This document shows positions 1 to 6,008 of a stretch of DNA of 7,824 bases, in pieces. Both the position numbers and the translations under genes were made by a program. Origin of the DNA: Candidatus Cloacimonadota bacterium (GTDB lineage Bacteria > Cloacimonadota > Cloacimonadia > Cloacimonadales > TCS61). The notes below the pieces were generated by a model. The model was given only the letters and a program-made list of their open reading frames with translations, did no database searches and was not told the DNA's origin. Location: contig JAGGWC010000014.1 of the NCBI GenBank assembly GCA_021157645.1, positions 1-7,824 of the forward strand, written 5' to 3'. Position 1 is the stretch's first letter. Every line of letters begins with the position of its first letter.

Positions 1-308
1 GATACGATCTTAGAAATATTTGATTTTGTGCAGGCAAAAAGTGTATAACCATCCGATGGTAATTGAAGTAGCCTTTTCATTGCAACAATGCCACCCGAAC
101 CGGGTTTATTCTCAACTACAAACGTAGCCTCTGTATATTTGGATGCAACATCTGCAAATTTACGTGCAGTAATATCAATCAATCCTCCCGGACCTGTATA
201 AACAATTATTGTTACAGGCTTTTCCGGAAATGAAAATTTTTCATTAGTTTTTTTACACGATGTGAAAAAAAGTAGAGTGAACAAAAGAATAATCAACAAT
301 TTTCTCAT
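1..308 (-). CDS. TctC/Bug-type solute-binding lipoprotein, N-terminal part (runs off left edge)
   Basis: About 102 codons are visible, starting at the ATG at 308-306; the C-terminal two thirds lie outside the window. Residues 1-17 form a basic then hydrophobic lipoprotein signal peptide (MRKLLIILLF start) ending in a lipobox-like FTSC, with C18 as the likely lipidated cysteine. The mature part shows the TctC/Bug pattern: EKPVTIIVYTGPGG, then IDITARKFA, VVENKPGSGG and DGYTL, matching the KP(I/V)T-iiv-pGG-D-aR / ENkPGagG / DGyTL signature of periplasmic binding proteins of tripartite tricarboxylate transporters. A GGAG Shine-Dalgarno at 317-314 sits in the 10-nt gap after the pit stop codon, so it is probably co-transcribed as the last visible gene of the phosphate operon. 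No TctA or TctB membrane partner is visible, and the substrate cannot be read from the sequence. Family call is firm; role is open. Confidence 0.85.
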   Translation of the reverse strand, partial: MRKLLIILLFTLLFFTSCKKTNEKFSFPEKPVTIIVYTGPGGLIDITARKFADVASKYTEATFVVENKPGSGGIVAMKRLLQLPSDGYTLFACTKSNISKIV

Positions 309-318
309 AAAATCTCCA

Positions 319-1368
319 TTATTTGAAAACACTCTGCATAAAAACATTCTGCATAAAGAAAAGCGCAACATAAGCTAATATTGCAGACGCAAGTGGTGTT
401 GCAATCCAGCCCATACTTATCTGACTGAGTTTCTTAAAATTTATATTTCTTCCACCTTTTGCCAAACTGATTCCCATCACAGAACCTACAACAGCTTGTG
501 AGGAAGATACTGGAACTAAAGGGAATGCTGGTAAATGAAGTGAAGTTAAAAGATTATGTAACCCTTGTGAAGCAAATAGGAATAAGGTTATCGAGCTCGC
601 CAAAACAACAACTAGTGCTGTTACAGGAGAAAGCTTAAATATTCCAGATCCAACTGTCATCATTACTTTTTTAGAATAAGTAAAGACTCCAAAAGCTATA
701 GCAATTCCACCTAATAAAAATAATTGTTGAATGGATGATAGATGAAATAACCCTGCAAGAGTAATATCTTGGAATGGTGAAGAATTTATAAAAACGCCCA
801 TAACATTACCAATATTATTTGCGCCCAAACTGTAAGAACCAAATGCTCCTACAACCAATAATCCAATTCGTGTATAAGAATCCAGGCGCAGTAAATGAAT
901 TTTAGATCTTTCAACAATTCTCTTGATTATATGAAAAAACAGAAATGCAAAAAGTGCAGATAAGATTGGAGAGAACACCCAGGTTCCTACGATCTTAGAA
1001 AGTGAACTCATACTTGTAGCTGTTTGTGAAAAGAAGTTCCAACCAATAATTGCACCGACAATAGCTTGAGATGTGGAAACTGGTAATCCGGCTTTAGTCA
1101 TCCACATCACAGTTACTGCTGCTGCCAAAGCAACAATAAATGCACCGGCTAACTGATTCACTGCACCCAACTTGCCTAAAGTATGAGAAGCGCCTGCACC
1201 ACTTACAACAGCTCCGAGGATAATGAACACGCTGCAAATTAAAGCTGCAGTTTTAAATTTTATCATTTTGGTGCCTACAGCTGTTCCAAATATATTTGCT
1301 GCATCATTTGCACCGAGTGACCAGCCCAAAAATAATCCACTTGATAAGAAAAATATTATTGTTAACAT
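319..1368 (-). CDS. pit: PiT-family inorganic phosphate permease
   Basis: 349-residue integral membrane protein of the PiT family (PF01384), which carries orthophosphate across the cytoplasmic membrane coupled to H+ or Na+. The inverted-repeat architecture is visible: GANDAAN at residues 19-25 with GTAVGTK following, and GANNIGN at 182-188 in the second half. The paired loop motifs are PVSTSQAIVGAIIGW (96-110) and PVSSSQAVVGSVMGI (286-300). Many hydrophobic segments span the length, with a basic loop around 149-161 between the halves. The length fits the short bacterial/archaeal PiT form rather than the ~500-residue PitA form. It follows the DUF47 gene by 24 nt, a standard PiT partnership, with a weak GAGAG ribosome site. 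The second signature has Asn (N185) where the first has Asp (D22). The last codons contain a 15-nt tandem duplication (328-357). Direction of transport in vivo is not determined. Confidence 0.95.
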   Translation of the reverse strand: MLTIIFFLSSGLFLGWSLGANDAANIFGTAVGTKMIKFKTAALICSVFIILGAVVSGAGASHTLGKLGAVNQLAGAFIVALAAAVTVMWMTKAGLPVSTSQAIVGAIIGWNFFSQTATSMSSLSKIVGTWVFSPILSALFAFLFFHIIKRIVERSKIHLLRLDSYTRIGLLVVGAFGSYSLGANNIGNVMGVFINSSPFQDITLAGLFHLSSIQQLFLLGGIAIAFGVFTYSKKVMMTVGSGIFKLSPVTALVVVLASSITLFLFASQGLHNLLTSLHLPAFPLVPVSSSQAVVGSVMGISLAKGGRNINFKKLSQISMGWIATPLASAILAYVALFFMQNVFMQSVFK

Positions 1369-1392
1369 AAAATTATTCTCTCTAACCTAAGA

Positions 1393-2046
1393 TTAGATCC
1401 TACGTTTGATAGCATAAACTGAAAGTCGTTCTGCTACAGACTCTGCAACATCCGAAACTGCTGCAATTTTTTCTGCAAAATATCTCATATGAACTTTATG
1501 ACTGAAACGTTGAATTTCATCACTATTGAAAGCACTTCGTTTTAAATGTTCTTCTACGTTATCTGCTTCATGCTCGTAAAAATGCACTTTATTCACATAA
1601 TTACTTACCATACCAATCTCTCGAAAGAAAGCTCTAGCTGCCTTAACTACTTCTTCAACTGTTTTAGAAGAAAGTTCAGAAAGTTCGATGAAGTCACTTT
1701 TTAGAAATTCAGGGATTTCGGGAGTTTCTATGGAGAATTGTTCCAGTACTTTCTCACAGATATCAACGATATCATCAAGAGTTTCTAAAAGACCTAAAAC
1801 ATCTCCACGAGATTCAGGAATAAGCATATATGTATAAAGTTTGTGCTTAATGTCACGCCGAATATTATCTGCATCACTTTCAAGATCTGTGATCTCTTTG
1901 AAATTTTTCTCGAACTTATCTTTCTTCCCTTTTACATATGCTTTTACACCTTCTTGAAAGATCAATCCTGCTGTGGTTACACGATCAAGAAACCCATCAA
2001 TATCCCCTTCCAATTGTTTAGATTTGCTATTAAAAAACTTTGGCAT
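1393..2046 (-). CDS. DUF47 / PhoU-like Pit-accessory protein
   Basis: 217-residue soluble, all-helical protein of the DUF47 (PF01865, TIGR00153) family, distantly related to PhoU. It carries the two PhoU-type acidic metal-binding motifs, one per three-helix repeat: LESDADNIRRD (55-65) and YEHEADNVEE (157-166). It also has the family's SRGDVLGLLETLDDI stretch (79-93) and the C-terminal DVAESVAERL (199-208). Family members are typically encoded beside pit and are thought to modulate PiT activity or phosphate signalling at the membrane. Here pit begins 24 nt downstream. The start is supported by a GAGGAG Shine-Dalgarno about 6 nt upstream, in the 17-nt gap after the Ppx/GppA stop. Length is normal for the family. 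Family assignment is firm; the regulatory mode is inferred from relatives. Confidence 0.93.
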   Translation of the reverse strand: MPKFFNSKSKQLEGDIDGFLDRVTTAGLIFQEGVKAYVKGKKDKFEKNFKEITDLESDADNIRRDIKHKLYTYMLIPESRGDVLGLLETLDDIVDICEKVLEQFSIETPEIPEFLKSDFIELSELSSKTVEEVVKAARAFFREIGMVSNYVNKVHFYEHEADNVEEHLKRSAFNSDEIQRFSHKVHMRYFAEKIAAVSDVAESVAERLSVYAIKRRI

Positions 2047-2063
2047 ATTAATCTCCTCGCCTT

Positions 2064-2975
2064 CTATCTTAAATATTTATCAAACATCAAGCCATGTCTC
2101 AAACCGCGATCACTGATTGTGAAAGAATCAATCTTGAAAATCTCCATGATAGTATTTATTATTCCTGCACCAGCCAATATCACATCTGCTCTTTTGGGTT
2201 GAAGTCCTGGAATTTGTTTTCGTTCTTCGATAGTTTTATTTTGGTATAACTCGATTTGACTTTTTACTTCATCTAAAGACATTTGAGAACCTTGAATTAT
2301 TTTTGGATCATATTTAACCATTTTATGCATAACAGCACCCATGCTTGTTACTGTTCCACCAATTCCAATGAGGTAATCAGCTTTTCTCTCAGTAATTTTT
2401 TCATTAAAAAAATCCATCATATAATCCTGCATTTTCTTCAATTCAGTATTTGTTACAGGATCTGAAAGTAAGAATTCTTCTGTAGGGTGGACTGCACCTA
2501 AATTTAAGCTGATACGATTATTTAAATTAGCTCCTTTTCCAAAAATAAATTCGGTACTACCTCCACCGGTATCGAAAACTACAACATCCTTATCAGTGTT
2601 TCCAATTGTGGATAATACTGCCAAATAGGATAATCTTGCTTCTTCTTCTCCTGGAATCACTTTAATAACAAGCCCTAGCTCATCTTTTGCTTTTTTTAGG
2701 AACACATCGCTATTATTTGCTGTTCGTAAGCACATTGTACCAACTGCAGTAATTTCTTTTACGTTCTCTTCTTTAGCACTTTTCATGAATTCACGCAATG
2801 CTTCAATGTTTCTATCCATCGCAGCATTTGAGATGATTCCTGTTTTTAGAAGTCCTTCACCCAATCTTGAAATATTGTTTGTATCTATTATTGTTATCGA
2901 TTTTCCATTTTCAATAGAAAATAGAAAGAATTTGATCGAGTTCGTCCCGATATCTAATATCGCATATTTATCCAT
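2064..2975 (-). CDS. ppx: Ppx/GppA-family phosphatase (exopolyphosphatase or pppGpp phosphohydrolase)
   Basis: 303-residue cytoplasmic enzyme of the ASKHA fold (PF02541). It would release phosphate processively from the ends of polyphosphate or hydrolyse pppGpp to ppGpp. Motifs in order: DIGTNSIK phosphate-1 loop (8-15), AVGTMCLRTA (77-86), PGEEEARLSY with the catalytic glutamate cluster (108-117), DTGGGSTE phosphate-2 loop (135-142), GIGGT (204-208) and SDRGLRHG (288-295). It ends right after the core, so it is the short form that lacks the C-terminal HD-like domain of the ~500-residue E. coli Ppx and GppA. An AAGGA ribosome site lies about 7 nt before the ATG. It sits 32 nt after the CYTH-like gene and 17 nt before the DUF47 gene, which favours polyphosphate over pppGpp as substrate. 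Motifs alone do not separate the two activities, so the symbol is provisional. Confidence 0.92.
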   Translation of the reverse strand: MDKYAILDIGTNSIKFFLFSIENGKSITIIDTNNISRLGEGLLKTGIISNAAMDRNIEALREFMKSAKEENVKEITAVGTMCLRTANNSDVFLKKAKDELGLVIKVIPGEEEARLSYLAVLSTIGNTDKDVVVFDTGGGSTEFIFGKGANLNNRISLNLGAVHPTEEFLLSDPVTNTELKKMQDYMMDFFNEKITERKADYLIGIGGTVTSMGAVMHKMVKYDPKIIQGSQMSLDEVKSQIELYQNKTIEERKQIPGLQPKRADVILAGAGIINTIMEIFKIDSFTISDRGLRHGLMFDKYLR

Positions 2976-3007
2976 TATTACATCCTTGTGTTAATAAATC
3001 CAATTAT

Positions 3008-3598
3008 TTAATATTTAAATCCAAAAGTTCGTTTCATTGCTTTTATATAATTTACATTTTCGTACTCAGTTAAACCTAATTTTTTTACAGTTTTTAAAAC
3101 TACTTCCATATTTTCATGTTCAACAGCAATAGTTTTAGTTTCAAACTCGTTAAATTTAACTTCTGCAATTTCTACAATTGCATCATCGATTAAATAACCA
3201 TGACGGTTTTTATTAACATTTATCATTTTTAAATCAGGATTCTTTCCGATCAGATCTTCAATATATTCTTCATATGAATATTCATCTTTATCAAGGTAAG
3301 GCATTTGCAATCCAAAAGCTTTATAAACAAGTGCAAGATCATTAATATGGATAGGAAACGCTGATTTTGCCAGAACTGTCCATTGTTCCAAACCAGTTTT
3401 TTCGCTAATTCTAATTGGTGATTTTATATCCATTAATTCATCTCTGATCTTTGTATTGTCATTGCTATTCTTTGATAAAATATAGATCTCCTTACTTTCT
3501 CTATGACGTGCATTTCCATATTCTTTTATATTTTTCTCACCTTTAGAAAGGTCATCTCCAAAAGTTCTCCATTCCCATCGGGGTATAATTTTTTCCAT
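3008..3598 (-). CDS. CYTH/triphosphate tunnel metalloenzyme-like protein, divergent
   Basis: 196-residue soluble protein with no signal peptide. I read it as a divergent CYTH (triphosphate tunnel metalloenzyme) protein. The region with KIRDELMDIK (50-59) looks like a tunnel strand pair with alternating charges. HGYLIDDAIVEIAEVKFNEF (133-152) followed by TKTIAVEHEN (154-163) resembles the late beta-strand 'acidic, then E-E' section of CYTH domains, and a helix with LGL (174-176) and a short end follow as in that family. The N-terminus has RWEWRTFG (7-14) instead of a canonical ExExK strand, so catalysis is uncertain. It starts 2 nt after the arsR stop, with an AAGAGG ribosome site inside the last arsR codons, indicating translational coupling. 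The ppx-like gene follows by 32 nt. CYTH enzymes include triphosphatases, class IV adenylate cyclases and thiamine triphosphatases. The context favours polyphosphate or triphosphate chemistry. Confidence 0.6.
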   Translation of the reverse strand: MEKIIPRWEWRTFGDDLSKGEKNIKEYGNARHRESKEIYILSKNSNDNTKIRDELMDIKSPIRISEKTGLEQWTVLAKSAFPIHINDLALVYKAFGLQMPYLDKDEYSYEEYIEDLIGKNPDLKMINVNKNRHGYLIDDAIVEIAEVKFNEFETKTIAVEHENMEVVLKTVKKLGLTEYENVNYIKAMKRTFGFKY

Positions 3599-3600
3599 TC

Positions 3601-3963
3601 TTATGCCTCTTTATTTTTATTTATTTTCTCAATTTTCTTTTTAGCATCAGCTATTTTTTCCCAATTGCCTTCCCATTTGTTGTATAAAACCAAAGAACCA
3701 ATTTCCAATATTTCTTTGAGTTTTGGTTCCTTTATTGAGTAGTGAACATTTCTCCATTTCTGTTCTTTAATCAGATAAGCGCCTTCGTGTAATATTTTTA
3801 AATGTGCAGATAATGTATTTTGAGGAATTCCAATTTTTTCTGAAAGTTCGGTTACTGTTAAAGAATCGTTTTCCATTAAAGTATATATTATTTTAATTCG
3901 TATTTCGTTAGAAATAATATTGAATAATTTTGATAATTTTAAGATCACAAAATCATCTATCAT
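3601..3963 (-). CDS. ArsR/SmtB-like winged-helix transcriptional regulator
   Basis: 120-residue DNA-binding protein. A winged helix-turn-helix of the HTH_5/ArsR type covers about residues 12-76: LFNIISNEIRIKIIYTL, then the recognition unit VTELSEKIGIPQNTLSAHLKIL (37-58) and a wing around 63-76 (YLIKEQKWRNVHYSI). The C-terminus is a Lys-rich amphipathic helix, probably for dimerisation. There is no cysteine anywhere in the protein, so the classical CxC metal or thiol sensing sites of ArsR/SmtB are absent and the ligand is unknown. It is the first gene of the minus-strand phosphate operon and starts from an exceptionally good AAGGAGGA ribosome site (3974-3967), 3 nt before the ATG. A repeat/dyad directly upstream (3975-4009) is a candidate autoregulatory operator. 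DNA-binding role is firm; control of its own operon is inferred from position. Confidence 0.9.
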   Translation of the reverse strand: MIDDFVILKLSKLFNIISNEIRIKIIYTLMENDSLTVTELSEKIGIPQNTLSAHLKILHEGAYLIKEQKWRNVHYSIKEPKLKEILEIGSLVLYNKWEGNWEKIADAKKKIEKINKNKEA

Positions 3964-3974
3964 GCATCCTCCTT

Positions 3975-4009
3975 CATCTCATATGATGCACATCTGATAT
4001 GACGAGATG
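3975..4009 (-). promoter_or_regulatory. Putative ArsR-type operator or leader hairpin upstream of the phosphate operon
   Basis: On the plus strand, CATCTCATATGA (3975-3986) and CATCTGATATGA (3991-4002) form a direct repeat, 11 of 12 matching, offset by 16 bp. The same stretch is also an imperfect dyad. CATCTC (3975-3980) pairs with GAGATG (4004-4009), and ATAT and GATG-type arms inside are separated by 2-3 nt bulges. It abuts the Shine-Dalgarno of the arsR-like gene (3967-3974). A TTGACT that could be a -35 lies at 4018-4013, but the matching -10 position, which would fall inside the repeats, fits the consensus poorly. It could be a repressor operator or, if transcribed, a hairpin next to the ribosome site. 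Confidence 0.45.
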
Positions 4010-4018
4010 ATGAGTCAA

Positions 4019-4146
4019 GTAATTTATTTTCTATTTTGTTAATTTAATATAAAATAAAAAGATATATTCATTCTAAAGACAAAAAAATCTGGACAAAGTA
4101 ACTTATGAAATCTTTTTGACACTGAAAAAAATCAACAGGAGACAGT
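4019..4146. promoter_or_regulatory. AT-rich divergent intergenic region with the rpsA leader
   Basis: This gap between the divergent arsR-like operon and rpsA must hold the rpsA promoter and probably part of the arsR promoter. It is very AT-rich (TTGTTA at 4036-4041, TATAAA at 4048-4053, TATATT at 4063-4068 on the plus strand), so several -10-like matches exist but none pairs with a -35 at standard spacing. The rpsA ribosome site is AGGAG at 4137-4141, 5 nt before the ATG. I see no strong hairpin in the leader that would suggest S1 autoregulation. Confidence 0.35.
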
Positions 4147-5748
4147 ATGGTAACGAAAGAAGAAAAAGTCGTAGAACCTGAAAAGGTTAAGAACGCTTCC
4201 GAAGAGAAGATTGAAAAAAAACCAACACAAAATGAGGAAATTACAGCTGAAAAAATTGAAGAGACAAAAGAAGAACCTCAGATTGAAACAAAAGAAGAAA
4301 TTAAAGAAGAAGTAAAAGAAGTAACAGAAGAAGTTGTGGAAGATGATGAGCCAGAGGAAACTGCAGGTGAAAATTTTGAGCAGATGTTAGAAGATACACT
4401 TGTAAACATCAAGCAACTTGAAATTGGAGATAAAGTATCTGGTGAGATTATTAACATTACAGATTCTTATATATTTGTAACACTTGGAGGGAAAAGAGAT
4501 GTTTATGCTGAAAAACCAGACTACGTTGATAAATCTGGTGAGTTATCTTATAAAGTAGGTGACACTTTAGAAGGTTACATAGTAAAGGATACAGAAACAG
4601 AAACACTTATTGCTAGAAGTCTTGTATCTGTTAACTTGAGCATTCTTCATGATGCGTTTGAAGAAAAAATTCCGGTAAGTGGTAAAGTTCAATCTATGAC
4701 AAAAGGCGGATATATAATAGATATTTCTGGGATTAAGGCTTTCTGCCCAATCTCACATATAAATGACAAAATTGTAATTGAGCCGAAAAAATTCATGAAT
4801 AAAACTTATGATTTTAGAATCATTGATTTCAAAGATAAAGGACGAAATATTGTTGTTTCCAGAAAGAAAATTCTGGAAGTTGAAAAGAAAAAATTACGAA
4901 AAGAGATACTAAAAAAACTCGAAATAGATTCGATAGTAGATGGTGTAGTTACAAGACTCACGAATTTCGGAGCATTTATTGATATTGGTGGAGTTGATGG
5001 TCTTTTACATATTTCACAATTTTCATGGGGTCATATAGATTCTCCTTCTGAGATTTTGAATATTGGTGATGAGATAAAAGCTAAAGTTATCAAGATCAAA
5101 GGTGACAAAATTTCATTAAGCATGAAAGCACTTCAAGAGAATCCTGTTGATGCTGTTCTTAGTGAATTAACTGAAGGGCAGGTTTTAACATGTAAAGTTG
5201 TGCGTAATCTTTCTTTCGGTTCATTTGTAGAGATTAAACCGGGTGTTGAAGGATTAATTCCAATTTCAGAATTATCTCGTGGAAGACGCATAAACAACCC
5301 TTCGGAAGTAGTAAGTGAAGGTGATATTGTGGAAGCTCAAGTATTAAGGATCAATCTTGAAGATAAGAAAGTTTCTTTATCACTCAAAGCATTGCAACCG
5401 GATCCATGGGATATCATTAATGAGACTATCAATGAAGGTGACGTTGTTTCAGGTGTGATTGAGAATGTTGTGAACTTTGGTGCTTTCATTAGGATCAGTG
5501 ATGGCTTAACTGGTTTATTGCCTGCATCTAAAATAAAAATTGCGAAAGTTGATTTGGATAGTAAGAATGTTGGTGAAGAATTTAAAGTACGTGTTGTGAA
5601 GATCGATAAAGCTGCAAAAAGAATATCTCTTGAACCAACTAATATGCCTGAATCATTTGAAGATGATAAGGATGGCTGGCATAAGTATAAGAAAGAAAAG
5701 AAACAAAATGAACATATTGATGAAGATAATCCGTTTGCAAATCTGTAG
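4147..5748 (+). CDS. rpsA: 30S ribosomal protein S1 (five S1 domains, acidic N-terminal tail)
   Basis: 533-residue RNA-binding protein of the small ribosomal subunit that helps bring mRNA to the ribosome. Five OB-fold S1 repeats are visible at about residues 92-160, 174-243, 259-329, 342-416 and 428-497. Repeats 1 and 2 are diverged, as is usual for the ribosome-anchoring part of S1. Repeats 3-5 carry the canonical RNA-binding pattern, for example NFGAFIDIGGVDGLLHIS (273-290), SFGSFVEIKPGVEGLIPIS (356-374) and NFGAFIRISDGLTGLLPAS (443-461). Residues 1 to about 72 are a low-complexity Glu/Lys tail, and the C-terminus is charged, ending DEDNPFANL. E. coli S1 has six repeats and no such tail; Gram-positive S1-like proteins often have four. 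An AGGAG site precedes the ATG by 5 nt. It is transcribed alone, divergently from the phosphate operon, and ends at a strong terminator. Confidence 0.93.
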   Translation: MVTKEEKVVEPEKVKNASEEKIEKKPTQNEEITAEKIEETKEEPQIETKEEIKEEVKEVTEEVVEDDEPEETAGENFEQMLEDTLVNIKQLEIGDKVSGEIINITDSYIFVTLGGKRDVYAEKPDYVDKSGELSYKVGDTLEGYIVKDTETETLIARSLVSVNLSILHDAFEEKIPVSGKVQSMTKGGYIIDISGIKAFCPISHINDKIVIEPKKFMNKTYDFRIIDFKDKGRNIVVSRKKILEVEKKKLRKEILKKLEIDSIVDGVVTRLTNFGAFIDIGGVDGLLHISQFSWGHIDSPSEILNIGDEIKAKVIKIKGDKISLSMKALQENPVDAVLSELTEGQVLTCKVVRNLSFGSFVEIKPGVEGLIPISELSRGRRINNPSEVVSEGDIVEAQVLRINLEDKKVSLSLKALQPDPWDIINETINEGDVVSGVIENVVNFGAFIRISDGLTGLLPASKIKIAKVDLDSKNVGEEFKVRVVKIDKAAKRISLEPTNMPESFEDDKDGWHKYKKEKKQNEHIDEDNPFANL

Positions 5749-5766
5749 AAATAATTAATAATATAG

Positions 5767-5797
5767 CAAAAGCCTGCTGAAACCCAGCAGGCTTTTG
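5767..5797 (+). terminator. Intrinsic terminator after rpsA, possibly bidirectional
   Basis: A perfect 13-bp stem, CAAAAGCCTGCTG (5767-5779) with CAGCAGGCTTTTG (5785-5797), closes a 5-nt loop. It lies 18 nt after the rpsA stop. The T-rich right arm and following TTTATT give the U tract for plus-strand transcripts. On the minus strand the stem begins 1 nt after the stop of the small ORF at 5799-5918, and its arm plus the AT-rich DNA beyond could end that transcript too. Confidence 0.9.
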
Positions 5798-5798
5798 T

Positions 5799-5918
5799 TT
5801 ATTCATCTTTCATCTTATCACTAACTGACTCTATTCCTTTTTTGAAACCAATATAACTTATCACCGAAACTATCCCAGCTAAGATAAAATATAGAACAGC
5901 TTTTGTAGTTTTTTTCAT
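5799..5918 (-). CDS. Small single-span membrane protein, unknown function
   Basis: A 39-residue ORF, ATG at 5918-5916 and TAA at 5801-5799. The protein begins MKKTTKAVLYFILAG and has one hydrophobic segment at about residues 7-25. A positively charged N-terminus and a charged tail (FKKGIESVSDKMKDE) flank it, as expected for a small inner-membrane protein with the N-terminus inside. I do not recognise a family. The ribosome site is weak (GAG about 12 nt upstream). It lies 18 nt beyond the gcvPB terminator hairpin and stops 1 nt before the rpsA terminator, so it would need its own promoter or read-through. The compact signal-anchor layout and the fit between two terminators argue that it is real, but chance occurrence of a 39-codon ORF is possible. 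Confidence 0.55.
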   Translation of the reverse strand: MKKTTKAVLYFILAGIVSVISYIGFKKGIESVSDKMKDE

Positions 5919-5935
5919 GAATATGTTTTCTCAAA

Positions 5936-5959
5936 AAGGGCGATTTACGAATCGCCCTT
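5936..5959 (-). terminator. Intrinsic terminator after gcvPB
   Basis: A perfect 10-bp stem, AAGGGCGATT (5936-5945) with AATCGCCCTT (5950-5959), around a 4-nt loop. It lies 49 nt past the gcvPB stop. Read on the minus strand, the stem runs into TTTTT (5937-5933) directly after the GC-rich part, the classic rho-independent form. It also precedes the small ORF at 5799-5918 by 17 nt, so it could act as an attenuator for that ORF. Confidence 0.88.
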
Positions 5960-6008
5960 ATAATTTATTTTTGAGCTCGTCTTTGTTAGTTTTGTTCGTT
6001 GCTAAAAC

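Noticed and set aside
1843..2202. Plus-strand 119-codon ORF
   Set aside because: It lies antisense across the DUF47 and Ppx/GppA genes, whose motifs are clear; the translation is of no recognisable family and has the low-complexity look of an antisense frame.
3503..3742. Plus-strand 79-codon hydrophobic ORF
   Set aside because: Antisense to the CYTH-like and ArsR-like genes; its Phe/Ser-rich composition comes from reading Lys/Glu codons backwards.
3601..3963. Arsenic or metal sensor assignment for the ArsR-like protein
   Set aside because: The protein has no cysteine, so the classical metal-binding CxC site is absent, and no resistance gene is nearby.
4116..4121. Perfect TTGACA as a -35 box for rpsA
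   Set aside because: It is only 25 nt before the ATG; a -10 at normal spacing would fall on the ribosome site, with transcription starting inside the gene.
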